Positions 1 through 13,149 of a DNA stretch of 40,000 nt are shown here, in pieces. The position numbers and the translations under genes were made by a program. A model generated the notes under the pieces. That model was not told the DNA's origin, made no database searches, and worked only from the letters and a program-made list of their open reading frames with translations. Position 1 is the stretch's first letter. Each line of letters begins with the position of its first letter. Origin of the DNA: Hirudo medicinalis (taxonomy: Eukaryota > Annelida > Clitellata > Hirudinida > Hirudinidae); contig MPNW01000510.1 in assembly GCA_011800805.1 (NCBI GenBank), positions 5,556-45,555 on the forward strand, read 5' to 3'.

Positions 1-1965
1 ATGGCGATGTACTTAATGAATGAACATTCCTAACCATAAGTTGAAATATCGTCAGAAGCATCATCGCCGCCACCTTCTTCATCATCATCATCATCATCAT
101 TATCACCACCACCATCATCATCATCATCATCACCACCACCACCATCATCATCATTTCTAATATTTTACTCGAATTACTTTAAGTTGGATTATTCTGCACT
201 CATAAATTCTGACATGCAACCATTTCTTCACTATTCACTCATTGGACCAATGATTCTGACATCCGCTCATTCACTTACTCATTCAGCCACTTACCCACTC
301 ACTCATCCATTCATTCACCCACTCACTCATTCCCCCACTCACTCATTCACTCACTCACCTCCCTTTTAAAGTCATTGGACTTCCGTTCCAGTTCATGCGA
401 TACGATAATTGAAGGTTGATGAGATGTGAGATGATATGATGATGTGAGGCGATGTGATGATGTGAGGTGATGTGATGTGATGAGATGTGAGATGATATGA
501 TGATGTGAGGCGATGTGATGAGATGTAAGGTGATGTGATGATGTGAGGATTAGTGAAGCTGAATGTGACGTGAAGTGGTGTCGAATGATGTCTTGTTTGA
601 CTCCAAATATCATCAGGATTCAAGACTGCTCAAGACTCTCAAATGAAAGTCTGTACGCTCGACGTTGGAGGATTAATTTTGGATGGGTTGGAGGAGAGGT
701 GGATCTGTGTGGATGATTGGGTAGATGCATGGATGCATGGATGGATGGATTGGTGAATATGAGTGGATGGATTGGGAAGCAGTGTCTTTGATGTCATGCT
801 CCTTTAATCACGCCTTTGCTCACGATTTGGGAATCCCTCTCCTGGTCGATATCTCACTCTAAGAAGTTCCCACGTTTTCTGATTTTGTTTATCGTTTTGT
901 TCGCTCGACCATGTTCTCAACTCATTCATTCACTTCGCATTCATCCACTCACTCTCTCACTCGCTTGTTCGGTAATAGGATATCAGCTGTTGGTGACCTA
1001 CAACAACCCAACCCCCTCAGTCACTGGCCAAGAACCCTCTTCCCTCCCTTAATTTTGTGTCCATCCACCCATGCGCTCACTCACCCAATAAATCCCCAGC
1101 TGATAATTCTCTCCTGCCTTGCACACGCTACCTGCTACCGTCGCTGGGTAGATGTGCAACAGAGTGACTGGCTTGGTGGGTGAACGAATGAGTGGGTGGG
1201 TGGTTACGTGGATGGGTAAATGCATGAATGAATGAATGAATGAATTAGTGAGTAGAATGAGAAAGAATGAGCGTGTAACATGAGAAAGGAAGCAGCTTCA
1301 AAGTGACATAATCCCTGCCGGTCACCTATAAATAACAACAAACACAGGCGGCTGACGCGCCGAAGTAATATTGACGAGGACGACGACGATGATGATGATG
1401 GTGATGATGATGGTGGTGATGACGGTGACGTCGTAAAGATGTCGGTATTCACTGGTCTTCCTTCGGTCTGTCGGTAATTTTGTTGCTTGGGGATCTTCTT
1501 TTGAGCCTCTGTTGCATTTGCATTTGTTTGCATTTGCTCGTGGTATTATTACTATTGTAGTTGCTACCGTTATCTGTTGTTGTTGTTGTTGTTGTTGTTG
1601 CTACTGTTGTTGTTGTTGCTGCTGCTGCTGCTACTGTTGTTGTTGTTGTTGTTGTAAATGATAGTGTTGCTAATGATGATGACAAATCATTTTGCGAGGA
1701 CCTTGTGAATATCATTCTTATCATCCATTAACCATCCTCGTCATCGTCATCGTCTTGCTTAGCTTTGTTAAATCAATATTGTTATTGTTAATAGTATTAT
1801 TATTATTATATTTTAATTATGTTATAATTATAAATAATATTATAATTATAATAAATAATAATTATTATTATTTTATTTCATTAAGTTATTCATTCACCAC
1901 CACCATTACTCTTTCTGCTGTTGGTTCTCTCGTTGACATGACCTATTTTTTTCTACCAATCACAG
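1..1965. repeat. Simple-repeat-rich region upstream of the first recognised dlg exon
   Basis: I recognise no gene here. The stretch is mostly short tandem repeats: CAT/CAC triplets at about 79-154; degenerate CACT/CATT tetramers at about 257-360; a minisatellite at about 416-548; TGGA at about 722-772; AATG at about 1221-1245; GAT/GAC at about 1380-1433; TTG/CTG at about 1574-1655; and AT-rich ATT repeats at about 1790-1875. Open frames here translate to His, Ser, Thr or Asn runs and are repeat artefacts. It may be an intron or the 5' flank of dlg, because the first recognised dlg exon has no start codon at its beginning. Confidence 0.8.
416..548. repeat. GATGTGA-type minisatellite
   Basis: Degenerate repeats of GATGTGA, GATGATGTGAGG and related words. 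A longer block starting near 422 recurs near 485, so there is a higher-order period of about 63 bp on top of the short unit. Confidence 0.7.
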
Positions 1966-2052
1966 AGGAGGGACCTGACTCTGAACTCACCCAGAATGTC
2001 AATGAGGATGCAGCCATAAAGACCATCTCAAGCAAGACCATGAGCAGGAACG
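1966..2052 (+). other. dlg: Putative dlg exon upstream of L27
   Basis: It follows a pyrimidine-rich acceptor (TTTTTTTCTACCAATCACAG) and ends at a GT donor after one base of a codon. That single G joins to AT at 2307 to make Asp, giving the sequence [15 protein letters not shown], and Dlg proteins usually have a charged residue just before [11 protein letters not shown]. It encodes about 29 acidic/polar residues ([12 protein letters not shown]...). The phase match supports it, but I do not recognise the peptide. Whether translation starts at the internal Met four residues before L27 or further upstream cannot be told. Confidence 0.5.
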
Positions 2053-5000
2053 GTGGGCTATTTTTATCCCCAGACGATGATGATGATGGTGATGGATATG
2101 ATGAGGTTGATGGCGATGAGGATGATGGTGGTCACCATCAGTATTCATTTGTTCCTGCGGTAATGACGATGGCTATGGCAATAATGACGGATGGGCGCTT
2201 GTAGTGATTGCATCTACTTTCGATCATCATCATCATCATCATCATCGTCATCATCGTCATCGATGACCGACAGCACTTAAGTATCATAATCACCATCTCC
2301 ATCCAGATGCACACAGAGCACTGGAGTTGTTGGAGGAGTATTACGGGCGTTTGGTTCGACCGCAGGATCAGAACCTGAGGTTGGCCATCGAGAGGGTCAT
2401 CAGGATATTCAAGAGTAGGCTCTTCCAGGCCCTTCTAGGTTGGTACTTCCCTAATGGTTATGAAGGTGGTGAAGATTATGATGATCTTGGTGGTGGTGGT
2501 GGTGATGATAACGGAGGTGGCGAAGATTATGGTGATGATCATGATCACGATGATCTCGTCCCTATTCACCGTCCCTGAGGGCAGCCAGACGTGAGCCCAG
2601 GTCGATTTGACCCAGTTTCGCATCGACCTGACCCATTTAACTCTCCGCGGCGAATGATTTAAAGCTAACAGCCGCCGAACCTAACTACTGATGACTGCTC
2701 TTGCATCGCATTGACATCGCATTGACATCGGCAACAGTAAGCCAATTACAGAGTTTAAACTCTCTAGCCATGTCTGTTTTTAGACATCCAGGAATTTTAC
2801 GAGGTCACCCTCTTGGATGACGAGAAGACGGTGGAGCAGAAGACCGACGAGACCCTATTGGTTGCTTCCAGGTGGGAAGAGAATCCACCGATAGCCAGCA
2901 ACAGACCCCTCTTGAACGTGAGTGATGATGGCGTTGGTGATGGTGATGGTGTTGGTGATGATGGTGATGATACTCATTTTGTTAGCGTGATATTAAGCTC
3001 CTGTGACGATGTCTATTGTGGCGATGTCATCGGACATGCGTCATCTGTCTCTTTGGTGATGAGTGTACATAGGTTAGGAGTTTGTGTTGGCGACGATGAT
3101 GGTGACGACGACGACGACGATGACGACGGCAGTAACAATGACGCTGCACCAGGAGGAGCAGTTGTAAATACGGACAATCGAATTAGCCATGTTCTTCCAT
3201 CCTTGCACAGCAGAGGCTCACACAGACGACGACCACCCCGAACAACAACAACAGCAACAACAACAGCAACAATAGCAACAACAGTAACACCGACAGCGAC
3301 TTACAACAGCAACAACAACAACAGCCGAACGCCGGGGTTCGTGCGATGGGACATCCCTGTGCCACCTCGCCTGAGAATGTGCCACCCGTGAGGAGTTAAA
3401 TTCATGTTTAAATACTGGTCGAGACTTAGTGACGATGATGATGATGATGATGATGATGATGGTGGTGGTGATGTCGATGACGGTGATGGTGGTGGTGATG
3501 GTGATGACGATGATGATGGTGATGATGACATACTACTTTTATGCTGTACTGGTTATGTTGGTCATTGAATTTGGAGATCCTGGATTTGAACTCCAGGACC
3601 CCGGAGTCAGAGGTCATCGCAATCACCGCCTATCACGATGATGATGATGATGATGATGAAGATGATACTAATAACAGTGCGTTTAGGCAACGTCATTAGA
3701 GCCAATAGAGGGAGGTACATTTGAATGTATATATTACAACCTGCCCTTCGCATTGACTTTATTATACATCTTCGCTCATGAATATTTAAATGGACTCTCA
3801 TTAATTATTCATAAGCTATGCGCGTGGCAGTCACGTGGATGGTCGTACTTTATTAGCACTACTAGTTTGCCATACTATTGATTTGCGTGCACCTGTCCTG
3901 CAGGGATTTACCGCCCCCCCCCCCTGTGGATGGGGGTTGCTGTGGAATAGGGTGGATGACAGGGTGGACGAAAGCCATGTTGTTGCCATTGTAGCCATGA
4001 CTTATGAAGTCTGATTAAATTGTTATAGTTTGCTATTAATACTAGTTAACCAGAGGCCAGATTCTCAGGCAAGTGAGTCATTGAAGGTAGTTTACACTGC
4101 TGAGGTTAACTTAATAAACCAGCCTGCAGAGGTCAAAGGTTATGAATGGTTTTCTTCGACACACACACACACACACATGCACAAGAACATACTGGTCTTT
4201 GGTTGGTGTTCGCCTGTGATGCATCGAGGAATCTTGAGGGATTGTTTTGGTTGGAAGCACGTCTTTGGAGTTTCCATTCGGAACGAAGTTTTTGACGTCT
4301 TGTTGTTATTGTTGTTGTTGTCGCTGGCGGCAATGCATTTTGGTTCTGTTGTGAAAGTGGGGTGGCACTCTGAGTTGCTGAACTCAGTGGATGTATCAGT
4401 CGATAGATACAATGTCAATCGATAGATACAATATCAATAGGTAGATCAAATATCAATAGGTAGATCAAATATCAATAGATAGATACAATGTCAATCGATA
4501 GATACAATATCAATAGGTAGATACAATATCAATAGATAGATCCAGTATCAATAGGTAGATACAATATCAATCTTTGTTGAGCCTTATTAGAAATTTTATA
4601 TTTGATAATTTGGATGAATTCGACAACCCCCTCTGGTTGTCACTTGTTTGGTAATATTATGATTGTTATTATGATTGTGATTATGATTGTGATTGTGATT
4701 ATGATTGTGATTATGATTGTGATTGTGATTATGATTGTGATTGTGATTGTGATTGTTGATTATGATTGTGATTGTGATTGTGATTATGATTGTGATAATG
4801 TATCTTTGTAGGTCCGTGCCATGATGGTGCTGGTAATGATGCTGGTGATGAAGATGATGATAGTGATGATGGTGATATCTGACGATGGCTGGGGTTATAC
4901 CAATGAAGGTGATGGCTGNTTATTATTATTATTATTGTTGTTGTTGTTGTTGTTGTTTGTTGTCGTCGTCGTCGTCGTCGTCGTCGTTGTTGTTGTTTGG

Positions 5001-5972
5001 GTATTTCTTTCGCTGTGTGATGCTCAAATAAATGTGAAAACCAATACAAACTGGCTTTCTTCAAAACCACAACATCCCGACAAAATGTTCTTGTTGCTTG
5101 TAATACCACCTACAGTTGTGAAGGTAATAATGGTAATGCATAATAAACGCTTTAACAGCCATGTTTTTTTGCGTTCGTTGCATTGTAAATTGTTATTGTC
5201 AAGTTCATTGTCAAGTTTGTTCACAAAAGGAGTTGATTTTACACCCCACCAGTCGAGCCCGAGTTCAAAGCCCTCGTACCACCAGTCTCAGATGCTCACG
5301 GGTCCGCTGCATCAACAGGTCAACGCCCTCTCAAAATCCCTGCACCAGATCTCCCAACACCAGCAACACTTCCAACAGCAGCAACAACAATTTCAACAAC
5401 AACAACCACCACAACAACAACAACCACAACAACAACATTACCAGCAACACTTTCACCCTCCTCTTCCTCAGCAGCAGCAGCAGCAGCAGGTGGCAGCCAT
5501 TCAGAGGTCCCCCCTGCCAGCCACGTGTCCATCCTCGCCCCTCTACCAGTCGATCAAGAAGGCCGACCCAGCCTCATCGAGGGTGACCCATGAACTTTTG
5601 GTTTTAGTTATTACATTTAATTACATGCAAATGAGATGATTAAGACCCTCCCATGTTAATGTCATGCAAACGACATCAGTGCATCGGAACGAACACGAAC
5701 CAATGCATTTTCCAGTGACTTAAATTATCGCCGCTCTGTCTATTCGGCCGACTGGCTTTATCTCCTGTGCCATGCAGCGTCATCGTCGTCGTCGTCGTCC
5801 TCATCATTTTCAAGGTCATCAACATCATCGTCACCATCATCACCATCTTCGATCTCGTAGTTGTGCAAATTTCATTCATCACTATATTCACCCATTTAAC
5901 GCTTGTCTGTCCTCTTCTTATGCAATGATTACTATTACTGTTGTTGTTATTGTAAAATAATTGTAATTGTTG

Positions 5973-6003
<31 letters not shown>

Positions 6004-7317
6004 TAATTATTTATTTATTATTATTATTATTTATTATTATTATTATTGCGAGTTAGCACTTGTATCACTATCGTAATGAGTCTCATCATCGTCATCGTCG
6101 TCGTCCTCATCATCATCAGCAGCAGCATCATCACTATCACGTATGTGATGATAAACACAAGTGCAGATGAGATAGGCAATCACCTCATCGTGGTTTCTAC
6201 GTTTCTGTGCTAAGAATTCAAATGGACCATTATCCGTCTGTCTCCTGTTTTATGCAATCTTATCTCATCCATCCAAACCTTCCGACATCATCACCATTCT
6301 CATCGTAATCATCATCATCACCATTTCAACCATCATTATAATAATCACCACCACCATCATCATCATCATCATCATCATCATCATAATCACCACAATCATC
6401 ATGGTCACCATGGATTCATTCTGTGCATTCCAGGGTCATGCATTCGATGAGTGGGAGTGTGAGACCATAGACCTGGAGAGGGTGAGTTCATTTTATGGAG
6501 CAGCATCATCATCACCACCACCACCTCATCATCATCATCGCCCTCATCATAATTATCATCATCATCACCATCCATCCATATGCTTGTCATGATTGCGGAG
6601 ATGATGATGATGATGATGATGATGTCGATGGTGATGCCGATGATTACGATGGTGTTGGTAATAAATAGGAATGAATGATGCAATCATGGAGGTGAATGGG
6701 ATGGTTGAAGGCGGTCCAGAAGATGACAGCCATGATTAAGATGATGGTGATGATGATGATGATGAACCATGATTAAGATGATGACGATGATAACGATGCA
6801 CCATGATTACAATGACGATGGTAATGATGCACCTCGATCCACGATGAAGTCGACGAGGACGATGATGATGATGATGATGATGGCGATCATGTTGAAATTA
6901 ATTGAGGTAATGGTAGTGATTCTCAACAAAGGGAGGCACGGGACTCGGTTTCAGCATATCCGGCGGCACGGACAATCCGCACGTGGAGGACGACCCGGGC
7001 ATCTACATCACCAAGATCATCGAGAAGAGAGCCGCTTCCATTGATGGCCGACTCAAGTGATTACGATTTTAAACGTATTATCTGTTAAAGCTATCGTAAC
7101 TACGCTGATAACGATAATGAGTATGGCGGCCATTATGATGATGATGATGATGATGATGATGACGACGTTGTTGATGTTGTTAGTGGTGGAGATGGTGGTG
7201 ATGATGATGATGGTGGCGGTGGCGGCGACGACGATGAAGCACCTGAAATTAAAATTCTGTTATAGAAAACCATCATTGTCGTCATTGTCATCACCAGCAT
7301 CATCGTCGTCATCGTCT

Positions 7318-7350
<33 letters not shown>

Positions 7351-10300
7351 TCGTTCTCTTCTTCATTATTCCATGCACGTACATGCAGGATAAACGACAT
7401 CATCACCTCGGTGAACGGCACCTCAACAGTCGACGTGACGCACGCTGTCGCTGTGGAGGCCCTCAAGAAGGCGGGAAACTCTGTCAGCCTGGTCGGTTGC
7501 TATTATAATGTTAATAATAATAATAATGATGATGATGGTGATGATGATGATGACGACGACGACGATGGTGATGGTGATGATGATGATGATGATGATAATT
7601 ATAATAATAATAATAAAATACATTGATTACTTAATTGACATGAACAACAATGATTACTATGTGGTCATGCTTTAAAGATTTAAAGCTGATGAACATTTGT
7701 TTTGAATTGGAAGACGATGCTTGGGTTGATGATTATGATAGTGCTTGTGATGATGATGATGATGATGCAGGTGGTGAAGAGGAGGAGGAGGAAGAACCCG
7801 GAGAACATCGTGGTCTTGGAGTTGGTGAAGCGTAGTAAAGGTAATTTTAAATCTCCGATCAACTCACAATCACATCGCATCCAGAGCCAGACTCGAACCT
7901 TGGAATGCCTTGGCAATGTTTTGACTTTTCCTCAGGACTCGGCTTCAGCATCGCCGGTGGAGTGGGAAACGAGCACATCCCTGGCGACGTCGGCATTTAC
8001 GTTACCAAGGTGATAGAGGGAGGGGCCGCCCAGGTTGACGGACGACTCCAGGTCGGGGACAAGCTCCTTGCTGTGAGTTTAGGGTGGCGATGGTGATGAT
8101 GATGATGATGCTGATGATGGTGGTGATGATGATGATGATGATGCTGATGATGATGGTGGTGATGATGATGATGGTGGTGATGATGGTGGTGATGATGATG
8201 ATGATGAAGGTACTGGTGATGACGGGGGAGGAATTTTGTTAAGGGCCGTTTCATGATGTGTGATGATGATGATGATGATGATCGAGATACTAGGTGTTGA
8301 CGATCTTGATAATGATGAAAAGTTTCTATTGATATTTTATAATTGGCAGTGAATGTTAAAAAGGCAATACAAATGTGGATGATGTGAGAATGATTATGAA
8401 GATAAGTGCTGTGATGATGATGATGCCTATGATGATGATGACGGCGACGATGGTGTTTGTTATTATTTTTGTCTCTTCTTCTAAATGACCTTGAGCACTT
8501 TCGAAGAACCTGTAAAACTTGAATAATTAGAACCACATCTTTTTGGAACAATTGAAAAATAAATATCAATTTTATCATAATTTCCCAGTAATGCGGTTAT
8601 ATTGTTCCAGTGAACCTTGACATTTGAACTCTTGAACCCAGGTTAATGACATCCCTCTAGACAATGTGACCCACGAGGAGGCAGTGGCAGCACTGAAGGC
8701 CACCCAGGAGTTTGTGAGGCTGCTGGTCAAAAAGCGACCCGACCTCGATCTTATGAACCCCGGACTTCAACAATTCGTGTCAGGTCGGTGGCTTCTGAGC
8801 TAGACAGAGAAGTATTACATTGTTAAGCTGTACGTTAATGGCTTATTGCATCACCAGGTGACTAAATATTAATGTAAATGTAAACGTCATTTGGGGAATA
8901 ATTTGTGTTAACTAATGATTTTTATTTCTTAATTCAATGAAACAAGACTTGAGGAAGTGCAAATAGTTATTTATTGCCTTAAAGACTTTGGAAATTACTT
9001 TGCAATTTTTGGTAAACATTTTTGTAAACACTCCGTCGGACGTCCAGTTACCGACGGCAGCCAGCACATGACTCCCCATCATGTGACCGGCAGTTCTCCG
9101 GGGGTCATGAATTCCATGCCCCACCTGCCCCTGAACCACGTACCCCCTCAGCATCACGTGCAACAGCACTCCCTCATCAACAACAACAGCACCATCAATC
9201 GGCTGGCGAACATCAATTCCAGCTACTCCAGCATCAACTACAGCGGACCGAGATCGTCGGCAGGAGACGAGGACGTGTCCAGGTTTGGAGGACGTTGTGA
9301 TGGCGTCATGTTGTGTCGTGTTATTGTCGTCTGCTTGAAATACGTTTGCATCAATCCCAGTCATGAAATTTATTTTACATTAAATGATGTAATTTTTCTG
9401 AAACAAAATCTTGATTGATTGTGCCTTTCACTTTTGTGATTGTAAAGTTTATTACTTCACAATTTCATCATTAGCACTAACTTCTTGTCATGCAATCAAG
9501 CTAATCAAGTCTCTTGTTGGCAACAATTACCATCATCATCATCTAAGTCATCACTATCATCATCAACGTCATCATTATCATCACAATCAGGGAGCCTCGA
9601 AAGGTGGTCATGAGGAAAGGTCCGAACGGTCTTGGTTTCAACATCGTCGGCGGAGAGGATGGAGAGGGCATCTTCGTGTCCTTCATCCTCCCCGGCGGAC
9701 CTGCCGACCTCAGTGGGGGACTGAGGAGAGGGGACCAGCTACTTTCGGTGAGTCGTTGGACGATGCCGGACGCTTTTGTCGCTCGCTCATTTATCTTTCA
9801 TTTATCATTTACGCTCCTCTGCTATCGGCCGACCCGTTTCTCCGACAGGTGAATGGCTGCGACATAACCGGGGCATCCCACGAGCAGGCTGCCGTGACCC
9901 TGAAAAGTGCCGGAGAGGTGGTGGAAGTTCTTGCCATGTACAAGCCCGAAGGTCGGTCGTCGTGGCTCATAGTGATGATTGTGATCTGCACTTGCTTTGT
10001 GGCACATGCTCGTTTCCGTTTTACTCATGCATTTGTTCATCTGCACTGGCAGAGATTCTTGGAGGTGGAATGCAACAAAAATAAGCAAACAACAAGACAA
10101 GAACATAAATAGTTGTATAATCGTAGAATCAATAAGAAGAATGATAACATGTTGATGGTAATAATAATAATAATAATATTAATAATAATAACAATGATAA
10201 TAATATTAATAATAATAATAATAATAAATTGGTAATGATCATAATGATAGTATATAGCATATCTATCTATCTATGTATTCTCTCCTCTCTAGCCTTATCC

Positions 10301-11105
10301 AGAGTCACTCATGTTCGAAAGGACGTTCATATGTTTAATAATTATGCATAATATAATTAATTAAAGTATCATTATCATAATCTCGAAACAGAGTACAGCA
10401 GATTCGAAGCCAAAATCCATGAACTAAGGGAGCAGATGATGAATGCCAGTACTGGTAGCCTGAGGACCACCCAGAAGAGGATGCTATATGTCAGGTGATG
10501 ATGATGATGATGATGATGATGATGTTGATTATTATTATTATTGTTATTATTAATAATTTTTTATTAATTAACCTGGTGCAGCTACGTCAAGAGTTCAAAT
10601 CCTAGCTGCCCGCAAGAGTTACCGTTACTAACATTGTTATATGTATATAACAACTTATAAAATAACGAACGTCAAAGAAACAACGAAAGTAGCATGCAAA
10701 AACAAATGTCGCCGTCACGCTTGTTACTTACGTCATAAATACATGCATTACGTCATACTCATCATCCTCTGGTCTCAGGGCCCTGTTCGACTACGACCCC
10801 TCGAAGGACAGCGGACTCCCCGGTCGTGGCTTACCCTTCCGGTTCGGCGACATCCTCCACGTCACGAACGCCAGCGACGACGAGTGGTGGCAGGCCAAGA
10901 AGCTCTCGGGGTCATCGGACGGGGAGGAAAACGGTGGTTTCGGAATCATACCCAGCAAGAAGAGGTAGGTGATGATGATGATGGAATTGATCTTGATGAT
11001 AGTTGCAACAGCTGGTAGTGTATGATTCTTGTTTGATAATTTGCTAAATTGTAAACTCCTTCATCGTCGCCTTCGTCGTGATCATCACATTCATCATCGT
11101 CACCG

Positions 11106-11136
<31 letters not shown>

Positions 11137-11921
11137 CATCATCATCATTGTTACTTCATTAAGAGTCGAGAGGAAGGAACGTTCAAGAATGAAGAACGTC
11201 AAATTCATGGGGAAATCCGTGAGTGACATAGCCGAAAATTTTATGCTAATTTCCTGTTCATTAGTGCATGCTTAAAAAAATTCTGCGGCTAATTATAATA
11301 TTACAATTACAACGTCACACTTGACTGATTTGACTGGTGGTCAGAGAAGTGACGTGCAAAATCCAACTCGTAGGCAGCGACTTTTGGCAACTCGACTTAG
11401 ATTTCCAGGGTCAAGAGGTTAGGGTAGAGGTAGGGGTGGGGTGGGGTTAGGGGTGGTGTTGGGGGTGGAGTTAGGGGTGGAGTTAGGTACCTAAAGTCGC
11501 TGTCTGTGAATTGACTTTTTCCCGTCACTTGGCCAGCGATCGATTTTGGTGGCAACAGCAATGATGGCAATCTGACTTCTCGCAGACTCTTCCGAACGAA
11601 AAGAAGAAGAAAATATTCGGCAAGAAGCTGTCCTTCACGAAGGCCAAGGACAGGAGCGGCAGTGAGGATGCCCTGAATGCAGACGATTGTGAGTGTCATC
11701 GGGGAATTTTTGAATTACTGAACTTTTGGCTGGGTGGGTGGATTTTAATGTGGTCCAATTTTAAGTTCCTCACTGCCAAGAGCAAATTGGGGGATATTTT
11801 TGTTCTAATTGGAGGTAATTGCCCCCGATCCTCGAGTCCTTCGAAACTTGCAAGAAGAGGAATAATTAAGCAGCTCGTTAATTTTGTAAATTGTGGTTGG
11901 TTTGTCACGATCGTCAAAGAG

Positions 11922-11972
<51 letters not shown>

Positions 11973-12057
11973 AACCATTTCCACATCAATATTCACTTTT
12001 AAAGAGTTGAATCGTTTTGAAACTTCAGCACCTTTAGAGACAAGGAAATGTAAGCTT

Positions 12058-12090
<33 letters not shown>

Positions 12091-13115
12091 ATCATCATCA
12101 TCACCACCATCATCATCATCATCATCATTATAATCCTTGGGGATTGTTTTGGTTTTAGATGTAATCATTATTTTTACTCTAAAGAAAACCTTGGACATAG
12201 CATCCATCCTTGTTGTCACCAAAATTATGGTCATATTTTTACTTACCATTCTTATCATCATCATCATCGTCGTCGTCGTCATCATCATCATCACCACCAT
12301 CGCCATCATCATCATCATCATCATCATCATCACTTCATTTGCATGCAAGCAGCAAGTGTGGACTGCTCCACGAACACCTGTGAGACCCATTTGATGCCAT
12401 TGTGACTGTTCGAGGCGTACTTACGTTCAAAAAAGAGTTTCTTTCTTTCTTTTAAAAATATTGCTCGTTGCTTTCGCTTTTCCTTTTTAAGTGAAAGGAA
12501 ATATTAATTATTAATTATAATTTGTTGTTAATTATTAATTACGTTGAAAATGGGTTGACGAATGAATTGAACGAGCAGGACGGATTGACCGTGCATGCAT
12601 GCCTGCAATGCACTGATGAATGCATCCGGTGGCAAAGCAATGCAGGGCGATATAACAATTGAAATTCATTTAATAATAAGAAGAAGAAACATTATTCTTT
12701 TTCTTTTTTTAGTTCACAAATTGCTCTTTTCACTCATTTATTTCCTTTTCTGTTCGCTCGTTAAACCAGCACGAATGAATAATTGAATATGTAATTAATT
12801 AATTAAGCAATCAAGTAATCAATTAAGCTTATGTGCTTCCTCGCAATCGCAGAGGCTCGAGAGAATCATCGGGATTTGAACCATCGAAGGTCTCGAAACC
12901 GTTACACTGTGCTTCATGAAATTTTAACCATCCTTTTACGGAATCGCCATCGTTATTGCTATCAACGTCATCATAGCCACCATCGTCTTCATCGTCATCA
13001 TCATCATCATCGTCGTCGTCATCATCTGCACTGTTGCTGCACTCTTGTAGCTTCTTGAATACAGGAGTAGAAATAATTTTAGATCTTTTAGTTTTACTGG
13101 GATTAAAACTTTTGG

Positions 13116-13149
<34 letters not shown>

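Larger units (their letters stand above)
3388..5252. repeat. dlg intron filled with tandem repeats
   Basis: Contains GAT/GGT triplets at about 3431-3535 and 3637-3662, a CA run at 4160-4176, an ~18-19 bp minisatellite at about 4387-4572, a TGATTA/TGATTG array at about 4655-4800, and TTA/TTG/GTC triplets at about 4917-4999. One unresolved base (N, 4919) lies at the start of that last array. No exon is recognised between 3388 and 5252. Confidence 0.85.
3211..5582 (+). other. dlg: dlg Asn/Gln-rich linker exons (3211-3387 and 5253-5582)
   Basis: Both exons are phase 0 at both ends and fall between L27 and PDZ1. The first reads [10 protein letters not shown], then Asn/Ser runs from AAC/AGC triplets, then a run of seven Gln. 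The second starts [13 protein letters not shown], passes through long CAA/CAG-coded Gln stretches mixed with His, Phe and Pro, and ends [11 protein letters not shown]. Low-complexity linkers are common here in Dlg proteins, but these are long and rich in Asn and Gln. The acceptor at 5253 was chosen because it keeps frame; nearby alternatives exist. Confidence 0.7.

Noticed and set aside
79..154. CRISPR-like array
   Set aside because: Simple trinucleotide repeats without spacers in an animal genome.
347..623. Minus-strand open frames of His/Ser/Thr repeats
   Set aside because: They are read-through of the GATGTGA minisatellite, with no splice sites or conserved sequence.
4919..4919. Single N base as a biological signal
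   Set aside because: An assembly ambiguity at the edge of a microsatellite.
7997..8578. Minus-strand 193-codon frame with long His runs
   Set aside because: Antisense of TGATGATG arrays and of the dlg PDZ2 exon.
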